Of a stretch of DNA of 34,444 nt, positions 8,414 through 17,530 are shown piece after piece; position 1 is the first letter of the stretch; each line of letters starts with the position of its first letter. The notes under the pieces are model-generated. The model was not told the origin of the DNA and ran no database searches. It saw only the letters and a list, made by a program, of their open reading frames with translations. Made by a program: the position numbers and the translations under genes. This DNA comes from Anaeromonas gelatinilytica. Its GTDB lineage: Bacteria; Bacillota; Clostridia; Tissierellales; SIT17. Where the stretch lies: the NCBI RefSeq assembly GCF_016820635.1, contig NZ_WSFU01000112.1, positions 1-34,444 on the forward strand, written 5' to 3'.

Positions 8414-9724
8414 GTGAAAAAGTTTATGCCAATAATTCTCATACTTTTATTTGTCTTTAATTTTACTTCTGTAATTTATGCAAATGATAATTTCCTAAAC
8501 CCTAGTGATATAAATGCGGAATCTGCTATACTTATAGATGGAAATACTGGAGAAATCCTATTCGAAAAAAATATTGATAAAAAAATGTATCCAGCAAGTA
8601 CTACAAAAATTCTTACAGGAATATTAGCTATTGAAAATGGTAATTTTAATGATATGGTCACAGTTGATGCTGAAACTCCTTATGAAATAAAAGGTGCTCA
8701 TATAGCACTTGAACCTGACGAAAAAATAAATTTTGAAGATTTACTAAATGCTACTCTTATAGAGTCTGCAAATGATGCAGCAGTTGTATTAGCTAAACAT
8801 ATAGGTGGATCAGTAGAAGGTTTTGCAAAAATGATGAATGATAAAGCTCAAGATATAGGTGCAAAAAACTCTAATTTTGTCAATCCTAATGGTCTTCCAG
8901 ATGAAAATCATACAACTACAGCCTATGATTTAGCAATTATAACTAAATACGCAATGAAAAATGAAAAATTTAGAGAAATAGTTAAAAACCACCAATATAC
9001 AATTGAACCTACAAATAAAAAAACAGAGCAAAGACATCTCCATTCATCTAATAAATTATTATATGGTACAAGCAATATTAATGTAGATGGAAAAACAGTG
9101 GAAATTAAGTATGATGATGCAATTGGTGTTAAAACAGGATATACCGATGAAGCTGGTCAATGTTTAGTTTCTGCAGTTGAAAGAGATGGAAGAATGTTAA
9201 TTTCTGTTGTATTAAAATCAACTGGTAATAATTTATGGATTGATACTCATAAATTATTAGATTATGGTTTTAATAATTTCACTACTACAATATTAGGTTT
9301 TAAAAATGAGTTTGTTAAAAATATAGAAATAAAAAATGGAAATAACTCTTTTGTTACTGGAGTTAATGGAAAAGACGTATCAATAACACTTCCAAAAGGA
9401 ACAAAAAATTCTGTTACAAAAAACATTATATTAAATGATAATTTAGAGGCTCCAATATCTAAAGGACAAGTCTTAGGAAAAATAGAGTATATACTAAATG
9501 ATGAAGTTATAACTACCTCAAATATTATATCTACTTCAGATATAAAGTTAATGGGTGTATATGCTTCGATTTCTAATTCATCTCTTTTTTCAAATTTTTA
9601 TCCATGGTTATTGATAGGACTACCTATACTATTTATAATTTGGAGCTTTAGTACTATCAGAAAAAAAATCAAAAAAAAGAAATATGCAACAAAATCTGAT
9701 ATAACCTATAAAGAAAAATATTAA
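8414..9724 (+). CDS. Serine-type D-alanyl-D-alanine carboxypeptidase (DacF/PBP5 type)
   Basis: Low-molecular-mass penicillin-binding protein of 436 residues that trims the terminal D-Ala from peptidoglycan stem peptides outside the membrane. A signal peptide (about 1-23, ending near VIYA) is followed by peptidase family S11 motifs: STTK (Ser62, Lys65), SAN (118-120) and KTG (240-242). A beta-rich C-terminal domain follows at about 290-380. The tail has a clear TM helix (about 393-412, WLLIGLPILFIIWSF) with a basic end, where many PBP5 proteins have only an amphipathic helix. The start is GTG at 8414, nine bases after GAGGAG; the overlapping ATG is followed at once by TGA. It is one of only two plus-strand genes here and is transcribed alone. 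Confidence 0.95.
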   Translation: MKKFMPIILILLFVFNFTSVIYANDNFLNPSDINAESAILIDGNTGEILFEKNIDKKMYPASTTKILTGILAIENGNFNDMVTVDAETPYEIKGAHIALEPDEKINFEDLLNATLIESANDAAVVLAKHIGGSVEGFAKMMNDKAQDIGAKNSNFVNPNGLPDENHTTTAYDLAIITKYAMKNEKFREIVKNHQYTIEPTNKKTEQRHLHSSNKLLYGTSNINVDGKTVEIKYDDAIGVKTGYTDEAGQCLVSAVERDGRMLISVVLKSTGNNLWIDTHKLLDYGFNNFTTTILGFKNEFVKNIEIKNGNNSFVTGVNGKDVSITLPKGTKNSVTKNIILNDNLEAPISKGQVLGKIEYILNDEVITTSNIISTSDIKLMGVYASISNSSLFSNFYPWLLIGLPILFIIWSFSTIRKKIKKKKYATKSDITYKEKY

Positions 9725-9758
9725 AAATAAAGTGAATGTTTTTCATCCACTTTATTTT
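9724..9758. terminator. Bidirectional terminator between convergent genes
   Basis: Inverted repeat of 11-base arms, AAAATAAAGTG (9724-9734) and CACTTTATTTT (9748-9758), with three further inner pairs. T-rich flanks on both strands let it end the carboxypeptidase gene on the plus strand and the leuS-regulator transcript on the minus strand. Confidence 0.8.
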
Positions 9759-10408
9759 CTAGCTCTTATTTTATCAAGATAATTATATATAGTATATCTA
9801 GATACACATAATACTTCAGCTACATATTCAACAGATCCTTTTATTAAAAAGGTTCCTTTTTCATCAAGGTTTTCTACTATCTTAACCTTTTCTTCTTTAT
9901 TTAAATATGCTACTGGTTTACCTATATTTTCTAATACTCTTTCTACTACACTATACAATATATCATTTATATTATTACTATAGGTTTCCTGAATTTCTTT
10001 ATTTTTATTAGAATCATCTATAGTTTCTGTCAATTCTGTTATAACATTCTTAGCTACTACAAATTCAGAAATATCTACATTAATACACAAACATCCAACT
10101 ACCTCATCAGATTGATCTTTTATAAATAATGTAGATGATTTTAATGTTCTTCCATCCTTAGTAATAGTTTTATATTTTATAAGATTTTTTTCATATTCTT
10201 TATTTCTTATAGCTTTAAGTCCTCTTTCTGTCATAGGACTACCAACACTTCTACCTGTTACATGGCCATTAGAAATAGCTATAACGGAATGTTGTGGTGT
10301 CTTTATATCATGTAATACTACTTCACAATTACTTCCTAATGTTCTTGATATTCCTTCTACTAATGGAATCATATTTAATAATAAAGGATGTAATTTTTCA
10401 TTATCCAT
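9752..10408 (-). CDS. YheO/DauR-type PAS-HTH transcriptional regulator
   Basis: Regulator of 218 residues. The N-terminal half (about 6-115) matches the YheO-type PAS domain, with LHPLLLNMIPLVEGISRTLG, EVVLHDI and GCLCINVDIS. The C-terminal part (about 165-216) is a helix-turn-helix of the matching family, with GSVEYVAEVLCVSRYTIYNYLDKIR. In Pseudomonas, DauR represses D-arginine catabolism; YheO-type proteins in Firmicutes are poorly characterised. It starts 12 bases after leuS and so should be transcribed under the leucine T-box, an unusual placing for a regulator. GAGGTGATGAG precedes the ATG. The ligand is unknown. Confidence 0.85.
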   Translation of the reverse strand: MDNEKLHPLLLNMIPLVEGISRTLGSNCEVVLHDIKTPQHSVIAISNGHVTGRSVGSPMTERGLKAIRNKEYEKNLIKYKTITKDGRTLKSSTLFIKDQSDEVVGCLCINVDISEFVVAKNVITELTETIDDSNKNKEIQETYSNNINDILYSVVERVLENIGKPVAYLNKEEKVKIVENLDEKGTFLIKGSVEYVAEVLCVSRYTIYNYLDKIRARK

Positions 10409-10420
10409 CTCATCACCTCA

Positions 10421-12886
10421 TCAATTTGCCACGATATTTACAAGTTTATTAGGTATTACTATAACTTTTCTTACTGATTTACCTTTAACAAATTCCTTTA
10501 CCTTTTCACTTTTCAAAGCAATTTTTTCTAATTCTTCTTTTGAAACATCTGAAGATACCATTATTTTATCTCTTAACTTGCCATTAATTTGAATAACCAC
10601 TTCTACTTCATCTTTTACTAAAGCTTTTTTGTCATATTTAAGCCACTTTATAGAATGTACACTTTCCGTATGTCCTATCATACTCCATAATTCCTCAGTT
10701 AAATAAGGTACAAATGGAGCTAATAAAACTATTATTGTCTCAATAGATTCTGCTAATAAAGCTTTTTTGGTATCATTACTTAAATTTTCTTTAAATTTAT
10801 TAGTATCATTCACTAACTCCATTATACCGCTTATTGCAGTATTGAAATTAAATCTCTCATCTACATCTTCAGTTACTTTCTTAATAGTATTATGAATAGA
10901 ATAATTAAACTCTTTATCTCTTTTATCTAGCTTTTTCATATCACTATTTTTATAATTTTTATAAATATCTCTAGTTTCATCTACTAATCTATAAACTCTA
11001 TTTAAGAATCTATAACAACCTTCTACCCCCTGATCATTCCATTCTAAATCTCTTGCTGGAGGAGCTGCAAATAGAACAAATAGTCTTGCAGTATCTGCAC
11101 CATAATTATTAACTATTTCCTCGGGGCTTACTACATTTCCTTTAGATTTAGACATTTTTGCTCCATCTTTTAATACCATTCCTTGAGTTAAAAGATCTTT
11201 AAATGGTTCATCAACTGGTGATAAGTCCATATCATATAATACTTTTGTAAAGAATCGAGCATAAAGTAAATGTAATATGGCATGCTCTACTCCTCCAATA
11301 TATTGATCAACTTTCATCCAATATTTTGCCTTAGACTTATCAAATACTTCATCCTTGTTATTTGGATCTGTATATCTTAAGAAATACCAAGAAGAATCAA
11401 CAAATGTATCCATTGTATCAGTCTCTCTTCTTGCCTTTTTACCGCACTTAGGACAATTAGTATGGACAAATTTTCCACTAGTTAACAAAGGAGACTCTCC
11501 TTTACCTGTAAATTCTACATCTGTAGGCAATAGTACAGGAAGACTATCTTCAGGTATTGGCACGATACCACAATCATCACAATATATCATTGGTATAGGT
11601 GTACCCCAATATCTTTGTCTTGAAATAAGCCAATCTCTTAATCTATAATTAACTGTTTTGTTTCCTATCTTTAAATCTTCTATATGCTTAATAATCTTAG
11701 ATTTAACTTCATCACTAGATAAACCATTAAATTTATCAGAATTAATCATCACACCTTTATTTATATATGCCTCTGATAAATTTTTAATCTCTTTTCCATC
11801 CTCAGATATAACCTGTGTTATTTCTATATCATATTTTTTTGCAAACTCAAAGTCTCTTTGATCATGAGCAGGTACTGCCATTACTGCACCTGTTCCATAA
11901 TCTATTAATACATAATTTGCTATATATATAGGTATTTCTTTTTTAGTCAAAGGATTTATTGCATATCTACCTATAAAAATACCTTCTTTTTCAACATCTG
12001 TAGATGTTCTATCTATATCTGACATAGTCTCAATTTTCTTTTTGAATTTTTGAACTTTTTCTTCATATTCAGTACCTTTTACTAATTCATCTACTAAATG
12101 ATGTTCTGGAGCAAGTACCATATATGTTACACCATAGATAGTATCTGGACGTGTAGTAAATATATTAAGTTTTTCAGAAGAATCTTTTATTTCAAAATTC
12201 ATTTCTGCTCCTTCACTTCTACCAATCCAATTTGTTTGCATAGATTTTACCTTTTCTGGCCATCCTTCAAGTTTATCCATATCATCTAATAATCTTTGAG
12301 CATAATCCGTAATTTTAAAATACCATTGATCTAATTCTTTTTTTCCTACTTCAGAATCACATCTCTCACACTTTCCATCTATTACTTGTTCATTAGCCAA
12401 TACCGTTTCACAAGATGGACACCAATTAACTGCATAATTCTTCTTATAAGCTAATCCTTTATTATACATTTGAATAAATATCCACTGAGTCCATTTATAA
12501 TAATCTGGTTGACATGTTGTAACCTCTCTGCTCCAATCATAACTCAATCCAATTCCCTTAAGCTGTTCTCTCATATCTTCAATATTCTCCAATGTCCACT
12601 TATTTGGATGAATACCATGTTTTATAGCAGCATTTTCAGCAGGTAATCCAAAAGAATCCCATCCCATAGGATGAAGTACATTATATCCCTGCATCCTTTT
12701 AAATCTAGCTACTACGTCTCCAATTGAATAATTCCTTACATGCCCCATATGAATTCTACCAGATGGATATGGAAACATCTCTAATTGATAATATTTCTTT
12801 TTATCATCTTCAAATGCCTTGAATACACTACTACTTTCCCATTTTTCTTGCCATTTTTTTTCGATTTTACTAAAATTATAAGCCAT
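10421..12886 (-). CDS. leuS: Leucyl-tRNA synthetase
   Basis: Class I aminoacyl-tRNA synthetase of 821 residues that charges tRNA-Leu. The HIGH signature appears as HMGH (46-49) after FPYPSGRI, and KMSKS lies at about residue 577 in [13 protein letters not shown] large CP1 editing domain (about 220-400) includes [19 protein letters not shown] and [14 protein letters not shown]. Paired CxxC zinc motifs occur ([21 protein letters not shown] near 155-175 and [18 protein letters not shown] near 475). The C-terminal part has the anticodon-binding domain and a final [12 protein letters not shown] module. GGAGGAAAAAT precedes the ATG. Expression is controlled by the T-box leader upstream. Confidence 0.98.
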   Translation of the reverse strand: MAYNFSKIEKKWQEKWESSSVFKAFEDDKKKYYQLEMFPYPSGRIHMGHVRNYSIGDVVARFKRMQGYNVLHPMGWDSFGLPAENAAIKHGIHPNKWTLENIEDMREQLKGIGLSYDWSREVTTCQPDYYKWTQWIFIQMYNKGLAYKKNYAVNWCPSCETVLANEQVIDGKCERCDSEVGKKELDQWYFKITDYAQRLLDDMDKLEGWPEKVKSMQTNWIGRSEGAEMNFEIKDSSEKLNIFTTRPDTIYGVTYMVLAPEHHLVDELVKGTEYEEKVQKFKKKIETMSDIDRTSTDVEKEGIFIGRYAINPLTKKEIPIYIANYVLIDYGTGAVMAVPAHDQRDFEFAKKYDIEITQVISEDGKEIKNLSEAYINKGVMINSDKFNGLSSDEVKSKIIKHIEDLKIGNKTVNYRLRDWLISRQRYWGTPIPMIYCDDCGIVPIPEDSLPVLLPTDVEFTGKGESPLLTSGKFVHTNCPKCGKKARRETDTMDTFVDSSWYFLRYTDPNNKDEVFDKSKAKYWMKVDQYIGGVEHAILHLLYARFFTKVLYDMDLSPVDEPFKDLLTQGMVLKDGAKMSKSKGNVVSPEEIVNNYGADTARLFVLFAAPPARDLEWNDQGVEGCYRFLNRVYRLVDETRDIYKNYKNSDMKKLDKRDKEFNYSIHNTIKKVTEDVDERFNFNTAISGIMELVNDTNKFKENLSNDTKKALLAESIETIIVLLAPFVPYLTEELWSMIGHTESVHSIKWLKYDKKALVKDEVEVVIQINGKLRDKIMVSSDVSKEELEKIALKSEKVKEFVKGKSVRKVIVIPNKLVNIVAN

Positions 12887-12922
12887 ATTTTTCCTCCTTA
12901 TTTCTATACTTTATTTACAAAC

Positions 12923-12965
12923 AAAAAACTTCTCGTCCCTATCTATATAGATAGGGACGAGAAGT
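12923..12965 (-). terminator. T-box terminator hairpin of leuS
   Basis: A 38-base perfect palindrome (12928-12965; arms of 18 bases ACTTCTCGTCCCTATCTA and its complement around TA) is followed on the minus strand by a run of T. The 5' arm borders the T-box core, so the hairpin competes with the antiterminator. Confidence 0.92.
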
Positions 12966-13154
12966 AACCCGCGGTACCACCCTAATTGGCAACATGCCCA
13001 CTCAATAAGTCCTATAATGGGGACTAATCTATCTACTAAAGCAAGTTCAGTAATAAAATTTATCAGTTTCCACCAAACACTGACTCTCTATAAAAATTTT
13101 AATTACTTACTACTCTTTATATTACATATTTTACTACTTATATCATTACTAATT
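12923..13154 (-). promoter_or_regulatory. T-box leader of leuS (Leu, CUU specifier)
   Basis: The minus strand has the T-box core AGGGTGGTACCGCGGGTTA (about 12967-12985), which reads the uncharged 3' end of tRNA. Stem I is recognisable from AGAGAG and GGTGGAAACTGA, and from the pairing of GTAAT...AAAATTT with AAATTTTATTAC. The specifier loop TGAACTTGCTTTAG (flanked by pairing TACT and AGTA) contains CUU followed by G, a leucine codon. When leucyl-tRNA is uncharged, the antiterminator forms instead of the terminator and leuS is expressed. The assignment of stem I ends is approximate. Confidence 0.92.
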
Positions 13155-13160
13155 ACTATA

Positions 13161-13190
13161 ATTATATATATTAATCTACATAATTGTCAA
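13161..13190 (-). promoter_or_regulatory. Promoter of the leuS T-box transcript
   Basis: On the minus strand TTGACA (13185-13190) and TATAAT (13161-13166) are separated by 18 bases. The -35 box is inside the last codons of rsfS (Val-Asp-Asn), so leuS has its own promoter within the preceding gene. The start point would be near 13154. Confidence 0.75.
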
Positions 13191-13524
13191 CATCAACTTT
13201 TTTCCCATCAATCCATAATCTTTCTAAATTATAGAATACTCTATCTTCCTTATGAAATATATGAACTATTATATCACCAAAATCTAATAATATCCATCTT
13301 CCAGATCTATGTCCTTCTTTAGATTTAAGTTCATAACCATTTTCGTACATTTTTTCATCAATTGCATCTGCTATTGCTATAGTCTGTCTTTCACTGTTTC
13401 CACTACAAATAACAAAAAAATCTGCAATACTTGTTATTTCTGACACTTCTATAACTTCTATATCTACAGCTCTTTTATCATCTGCTGTATCAATGATCAA
13501 AGATAACTTTTTATTGTCTGTCAC
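13171..13524 (-). CDS. rsfS: Ribosome silencing factor RsfS
   Basis: Protein of 117 residues, the usual length. RsfS binds L14 on the large ribosomal subunit and blocks subunit joining when nutrients are low. Family motifs are visible: DKRAVDIEVIEV, SITSIADFFVICSGNSERQTIAIADAI, GHRSGRWILLDFGDIIVHIFHKEDRVFYNLERLW. The start is GTG at 13524, seven bases after AGGAGG; it overlaps the end of yqeK by 14 bases. The order nadD-yqeK-rsfS-leuS is common in Firmicutes. Confidence 0.96.
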   Translation of the reverse strand: MTDNKKLSLIIDTADDKRAVDIEVIEVSEITSIADFFVICSGNSERQTIAIADAIDEKMYENGYELKSKEGHRSGRWILLDFGDIIVHIFHKEDRVFYNLERLWIDGKKVDVDNYVD

Positions 13525-14107
13525 TCCACGACCTCCTATTTTTATTCCTTAAAAGTATTAAACTATTTCTCGTACTAATAGTATTGGGATGTATTAATAA
13601 TCCTTTATCAATTATATATTTTATAGTATTTTCCATAGAAACAATAATTGCCTCATCTATATCTTCAAAAGCTAATTTCCTAATATCTTCTATTCCATCA
13701 AAATCTCTTTCTGGCTCAATATAATCTGCTATAAAGATTACTTTCTCAAGTATACTCATATCTCTTCTTCCTGTAGTATGATATTTAATAGCATTTAATA
13801 TATCTTCATCTACTATATCATATTTCTTTTTTGCTATTTCTGCTCCTAAATGACTATGTATCAAATGATGATTGTTTTTTGATATAATATCTAAGATTAT
13901 ACCAAACTCCTCTACCTTTTTCAATAACACATCTATATCTTTATATTTTCCACAATCATGTAAAAGAGCAGCTAATTCTACTTTTTTCTCGTCTATTCTA
14001 TATACTAGCGCTAATCTTTTTGCAATATCTACTACTCTAAGAGTATGATTATATCTCTCTTTATCTATTTCTAATTTTAACTCTTTTTTAATATTTTCTA
14101 TATCCAT
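13511..14107 (-). CDS. yqeK: YqeK HD-domain dinucleoside tetraphosphatase
   Basis: HD-domain hydrolase of 198 residues; members of this family cleave Ap4A symmetrically to ADP. The metal-binding pattern is intact: His21 in RYNHTLRV, His50-Asp51 in ALLHDCGKY, the downstream His residues in NHHLIHSHLGAE, and Asp in FIADYIEPERDFDG. I chose ATG at 14107, seven bases after GGAGG. A longer reading frame upstream runs through the end of nadD without a ribosome-binding site. It lies between nadD and rsfS, 13 bases after nadD. Confidence 0.93.
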   Translation of the reverse strand: MDIENIKKELKLEIDKERYNHTLRVVDIAKRLALVYRIDEKKVELAALLHDCGKYKDIDVLLKKVEEFGIILDIISKNNHHLIHSHLGAEIAKKKYDIVDEDILNAIKYHTTGRRDMSILEKVIFIADYIEPERDFDGIEDIRKLAFEDIDEAIIVSMENTIKYIIDKGLLIHPNTISTRNSLILLRNKNRRSWSDRQ

Positions 14108-14120
14108 ATTCTTTCCTCCG

Positions 14121-14732
14121 TCATTTATATATGTTTCTCTTATTGATGTAATCAATAACTGAATCAGGAACCATATATTTAATAGTTTTTCCACCCTTTA
14201 ATCTATTTCTTATATCAGTAGAGGATATATCTAATGGTACAATAGATAATAAACTTATTTTCCTTTCATATTTCTCTTCTAATTTTTTTATTCTCGATAG
14301 TAGTTCTTCTACATCATATCTTGGTCTTGTAGTTGCAATAAAATTACATATATTCAGTAATTCTTGTGTATTCTTCCACGTTTCAATCTCTAAAATAGCA
14401 TCTGCCCCAGTAATAAAATATATTTCTGATTCAGTATATTCCTCTCTTAATTGTTTTATTGTATCTATTGTATAACTTGTACCTTTTCTTTTAATCTCTA
14501 TATCAGATACTAAAAAATCTTTATTTGAAATAGTAGCAAGTATTGTCATCATATATCTGTCTTCTGTAGAAGCTAAACTATCAATCTTCTTATGAGGTGG
14601 ATTTCCAGTAGGTACAAAAAGTACCTTATTCAAATTAAACCTTTTTCTTATTTCTTCTGCCATTGCTAAATGACCTATATGAATAGGATTAAATGTACCA
14701 CCCATAATCCCTAGTTTTTTTATTTCTTTCAT
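14121..14732 (-). CDS. nadD: Nicotinate-nucleotide adenylyltransferase NadD
   Basis: Adds AMP to nicotinate mononucleotide to give deamido-NAD, the penultimate step of NAD synthesis. The 203-residue protein has the nucleotidyltransferase signature GGTFNPIHIGHLAMAEE (11-27), the PTGNPPHK loop, the YFITGADAILEIETWKN segment and the late SSTDIRNRLKGG motif that corresponds to SxTxxR. AGGAGGTTAATT precedes the ATG. An independent transcript is likely because a terminator stands at 14803-14824 upstream of it. Confidence 0.96.
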   Translation of the reverse strand: MKEIKKLGIMGGTFNPIHIGHLAMAEEIRKRFNLNKVLFVPTGNPPHKKIDSLASTEDRYMMTILATISNKDFLVSDIEIKRKGTSYTIDTIKQLREEYTESEIYFITGADAILEIETWKNTQELLNICNFIATTRPRYDVEELLSRIKKLEEKYERKISLLSIVPLDISSTDIRNRLKGGKTIKYMVPDSVIDYINKRNIYK

Positions 14733-14802
14733 AATTAACCTCCTATATATAATACAATTGTATTATATATCATATATTAGCAATATTAAAATAATAATTA
14801 AA

Positions 14803-14824
14803 AATCCTCCAGTCTTGGAGGATT
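14803..14824 (-). terminator. Terminator after the 61-residue gene
   Basis: Stem of 9 bases (AATCCTCCA and TGGAGGATT) with a 4-base loop, starting at the stop codon of the small gene and followed on the minus strand by TTTAATTATTATTTT. Confidence 0.8.
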
Positions 14825-15008
14825 AATTTTTTTCTACAAAAGATTTTAATTGATTTATTTCGTCAGCATTTGAAGATACGATATCATCAATATTTTCTTT
14901 CTCAAAATTTTTAAAATACATTTTACAATTTCCATCATTATCATCTTCATATCTTATACATTTGTATCCTTTTTCATATAATCGTTTTAATTTTTCTATA
15001 TTATCCAT
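14823..15008 (-). CDS. Small hypothetical protein (61 residues)
   Basis: I do not recognise a family. The 61-residue protein is charged and soluble, with no TM segment or signal. It starts MDNIEKLKRLYEKGYKCIRY, has two Cys residues (17 and 28), an acidic EDDNDGN turn and a MYFKNF strand, and a helical C-terminus. It looks like a compact alpha/beta fold. It has a good ribosome-binding site (AAGGTGATG, five bases before ATG), lies 87 bases after yhbY and ends in its own terminator. These features support a real gene. Its place in the yhbY-nadD gap does not show a function. Confidence 0.7.
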   Translation of the reverse strand: MDNIEKLKRLYEKGYKCIRYEDDNDGNCKMYFKNFEKENIDDIVSSNADEINQLKSFVEKN

Positions 15009-15095
15009 TAATTCATCACCTTTTCAAAAAAAATTTTCAATAGATTTAATATAGTTATTTATCTTTATTTTCACCTCTTTTAAATTTTTTATTCG

Positions 15096-15389
15096 TTATT
15101 TAGGCAATTCTATAGTTTTATTATCTTCAGATTCTTTATATAATACAAATTTATTACCAATACTCTGTATAAATTCAGCGTCAGCTTTTTTAGAAACCTC
15201 ATTTCCTACTTCTTTAGTATCAAGAAAACTATTATTTAAAACTTTTATTTTTATTAATTCTCTAGCTTCAAGTGCATTTTCCACTTGAGTAATAAAATTT
15301 TCTGTAACTCCATTCTTTCCAATTTGTAATATAGGATCAATTCCATGAGCTTCTTTTTTTAAAAAACTTCTTTGTTTACCTGTAAGCAA
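15096..15389 (-). CDS. yhbY: YhbY-type CRM-domain RNA-binding protein
   Basis: Single CRM-domain protein of 97 residues associated with pre-50S ribosomes. Family motifs are LTGKQRSFLKKEAHGIDPILQIGKNGVT, the ALEARELIKIKVL segment and IQSIGNKFVLYKE. The start is TTG at 15389 (Met-Leu-Thr-Gly), eight bases after AAGGAG. It follows obgE by 38 bases, consistent with a joint role in large-subunit assembly. Confidence 0.94.
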   Translation of the reverse strand: MLTGKQRSFLKKEAHGIDPILQIGKNGVTENFITQVENALEARELIKIKVLNNSFLDTKEVGNEVSKKADAEFIQSIGNKFVLYKESEDNKTIELPK

Positions 15390-15427
15390 TTATAACACTC
15401 CTTTCAATTTGTAAAATACATTGAAAA

Positions 15428-16708
15428 TTAATCAAAAAATTCAAATTCATATCCGCATATATTTACTGAATCTTCTTCTGATATACCTAATTCTCTTAGT
15501 CGATCAATTATACCTAAATCTCTTAATCTTTTTTGAAAAAATCTAGAAGAATCTAAGTCATCAAGATTTGTTGAATCCATTAATTTCTCAATTACTGGAC
15601 CTTCCACAAAATATTCATTTCCTTCTTTTCTTACAACTATTTTTTTATTCTCGTTTTTAAATTCATATAGTTTTATATCATTTTCTATTTGAATAATTGG
15701 TTCTACTTCTCCTATTTCTTTAAGTTTTTCTTCTATCTTATAAATTAACTTCTTAACCCCTTCCTGAGTTGCCGCAGATATTTTATATACTTCATAACCT
15801 AAACTTTCAATTTCTTCTTTAAATATTTTATAATTCTTCTCAGAGTTAGGCAAATCAATTTTATTTGCTACAATTATCTGCTTTCTAGATGCTAATTTTT
15901 CATTATATAATTGTAATTCTTTATTTATTCTATGAAAATCTTCAATAGGATCTCTACCCTCTTGACCTGATATATCTACTACATGAACTAATAACCTCGT
16001 TCTCTCTATATGTCTTAAAAAATCATGCCCTAATCCAGTACCACTATGAGCACCTTCTATCAATCCTGGAATATCTGCCATTACAAAACTATCCCCTTCT
16101 CTGACTCTAACTACCCCTAAATTAGGATTTATTGTAGTAAAATGATAGTTTGCTATTTTAGGTTTAGCTGAAGATACAATAGACAATAATGTAGATTTCC
16201 CTACATTAGGAAAGCCCAAAAGACCTACATCTGCTAATAATTTTAACTCTAATATAATCCATCTTTCTTGTCCCTTTTCTCCACCCTCAGCAAATCTTGG
16301 TGCTTGTCTAGTAGAGGTAGCAAATTTTGCATTTCCTTTACCTCCTCTTCCTCCTTTAGCAACTATAAACTCATCATCTTCACTCGTTAAATCAGCAATT
16401 ATTTTTCCCGATTCTTCATCTTTAATAATAGTTCCTGGTGGAACTCTTATTATTAAGTCCTCTCCAGCTTTCCCATATTGTCTTTTAGATCTTCCATTTT
16501 CTCCGGCTTTAGCCTTAAAATGTTTTTTATATCGCAAATCCATTAAAGTTCTTAATCCTTCATCAACTCTAAGAATTACATTACCTCCATGACCACCATC
16601 TCCTCCAGCTGGACCTCCAGAAGGTTCATATTTCTCTCTTCTCCATGCAACAGCTCCATGGCCTCCATTTCCACCTTTAACAAAGATTTTAGCTTTATCT
16701 ATAAACAT
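15428..16708 (-). CDS. obgE: GTPase Obg/CgtA
   Basis: GTPase of 426 residues (family about 428) that acts in late 50S assembly and, in Bacillus, in the general stress and sporulation network. The glycine-rich Obg fold (1-155) has VKGGNGGHGAVAWRREKYEPSG-type repeats. The G domain has G1 GFPNVGKSTLLS, G3 DIPGLIEGAH and G4 NKID. A C-terminal OCT domain occupies about 345-426. I chose ATG at 16708 (MFIDKAKIFVKGG), preceded by GAGGATG; two earlier ATG codons at 16723 and 16717 have a poorer context. It is separated from rpmA by a terminator and about 180 bases. Confidence 0.97.
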   Translation of the reverse strand: MFIDKAKIFVKGGNGGHGAVAWRREKYEPSGGPAGGDGGHGGNVILRVDEGLRTLMDLRYKKHFKAKAGENGRSKRQYGKAGEDLIIRVPPGTIIKDEESGKIIADLTSEDDEFIVAKGGRGGKGNAKFATSTRQAPRFAEGGEKGQERWIILELKLLADVGLLGFPNVGKSTLLSIVSSAKPKIANYHFTTINPNLGVVRVREGDSFVMADIPGLIEGAHSGTGLGHDFLRHIERTRLLVHVVDISGQEGRDPIEDFHRINKELQLYNEKLASRKQIIVANKIDLPNSEKNYKIFKEEIESLGYEVYKISAATQEGVKKLIYKIEEKLKEIGEVEPIIQIENDIKLYEFKNENKKIVVRKEGNEYFVEGPVIEKLMDSTNLDDLDSSRFFQKRLRDLGIIDRLRELGISEEDSVNICGYEFEFFD

Positions 16709-16866
16709 TCTTATCATCCTCATTTTATTAATATTTTAATATATAAAATACTAACTACTATAAATTTTTATTTATTATTTCCTTTTTTCATTAATTTACC
16801 CTTATAAAATACTATATGTATCTTTTCCCTCAAATTTCGAGTAAATAGATTGTGCCACTAAAAAGA

Positions 16867-16892
16867 AAGACCTACCTAAGTAGGTAGGTCTT
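16867..16892 (-). terminator. Terminator of the rplU-prp-rpmA operon
   Basis: Stem of 12 bases (AAGACCTACCTA and TAGGTAGGTCTT) with a 2-base loop, followed on the minus strand by TTCTTTTT. It overlaps the rpmA stop codon region. Confidence 0.9.
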
Positions 16893-17184
16893 ATTCAGCA
16901 ACAGCATCTTTTGGATGAACACTTACTTGTTTTCTATTTTTGCCTTTTCTTTCAAATTTAACTACTCCATCTATAGTAGCAAATAAAGTATCATCTCCAC
17001 CTTTTTTAACATTATATCCTGGGTGGATTTTTGTTCCTCTTTGTCTTACTAAAATATTTCCAGACAATACATTTTGTCCATCAGCTCTTTTAACACCAAG
17101 TCTTTTTGACTCACTGTCACGACCGTTTTTAGAACTACCTACCCCTTTTTTGTGGGCAAATAACTGTAAATTCATAATTAACAT
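16891..17184 (-). CDS. rpmA: Ribosomal protein bL27
   Basis: Large-subunit protein of 97 residues near the peptidyl transferase centre. The N-terminus [17 protein letters not shown] carries the Firmicute extension; cleavage is expected after LQLF to expose AHKKG, the form that works on the ribosome. The start ATG at 17184 has GGAGG nine bases upstream and aligns with the MLRLDLQFFASKKG start of Bacillus L27. It follows prp, the gene for the protease that removes the extension, by 4 bases. Confidence 0.97.
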   Translation of the reverse strand: MLIMNLQLFAHKKGVGSSKNGRDSESKRLGVKRADGQNVLSGNILVRQRGTKIHPGYNVKKGGDDTLFATIDGVVKFERKGKNRKQVSVHPKDAVAE

Positions 17185-17188
17185 CCCT

Positions 17189-17521
17189 TTACACCTCCCT
17201 ATACCTAAGGGTTATATAATTTGGATAAGCTTCCATAGTATTTTTTATTCCTACTAATATAGTTTGTAAAACTATCTGAGATTTACTCCATTTTTCTTCA
17301 TCAACATCTTCTGGTAATATTACATCAATATGTCCTTCTCTTATAGTATAATTTATAGACATATCACATACTTTAATTAAAGATATTACTCCCGTTTGTG
17401 CTAAAACCGATACAGCTGCACAAACTATATCTTTACCATATTCATCATAGCCTGTATGTCCATCTACTATATATCTAGTTATATCACCATTATCATTTTT
17501 AAAAAATTCAACTTTAGTCAT
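17189..17521 (-). CDS. prp: Ribosomal-processing cysteine protease Prp
   Basis: Cysteine protease of 110 residues that removes the N-terminal extension of bL27, a step essential in Staphylococcus. The catalytic His22 ([11 protein letters not shown]) and Cys34 (IVCAAVSVL) have the positions and surroundings seen in the family. It lies between rplU and rpmA, with 9- and 4-base gaps, as in most Firmicutes. Annotators sometimes call it only YsxB or DUF464. Confidence 0.95.
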   Translation of the reverse strand: MTKVEFFKNDNGDITRYIVDGHTGYDEYGKDIVCAAVSVLAQTGVISLIKVCDMSINYTIREGHIDVILPEDVDEEKWSKSQIVLQTILVGIKNTMEAYPNYITLRYREV

Positions 17522-17530
17522 TATAAATCA

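Noticed and set aside
13017-13322. Plus-strand frame of 101 codons across the T-box and rsfS end
   Set aside because: It is antisense to a clear T-box and a conserved gene, has low-complexity content and no ribosome-binding site.
16940-17257. Plus-strand frame of 105 codons opposite rpmA and prp
   Set aside because: Shadow frame opposite two well-conserved ribosomal genes.
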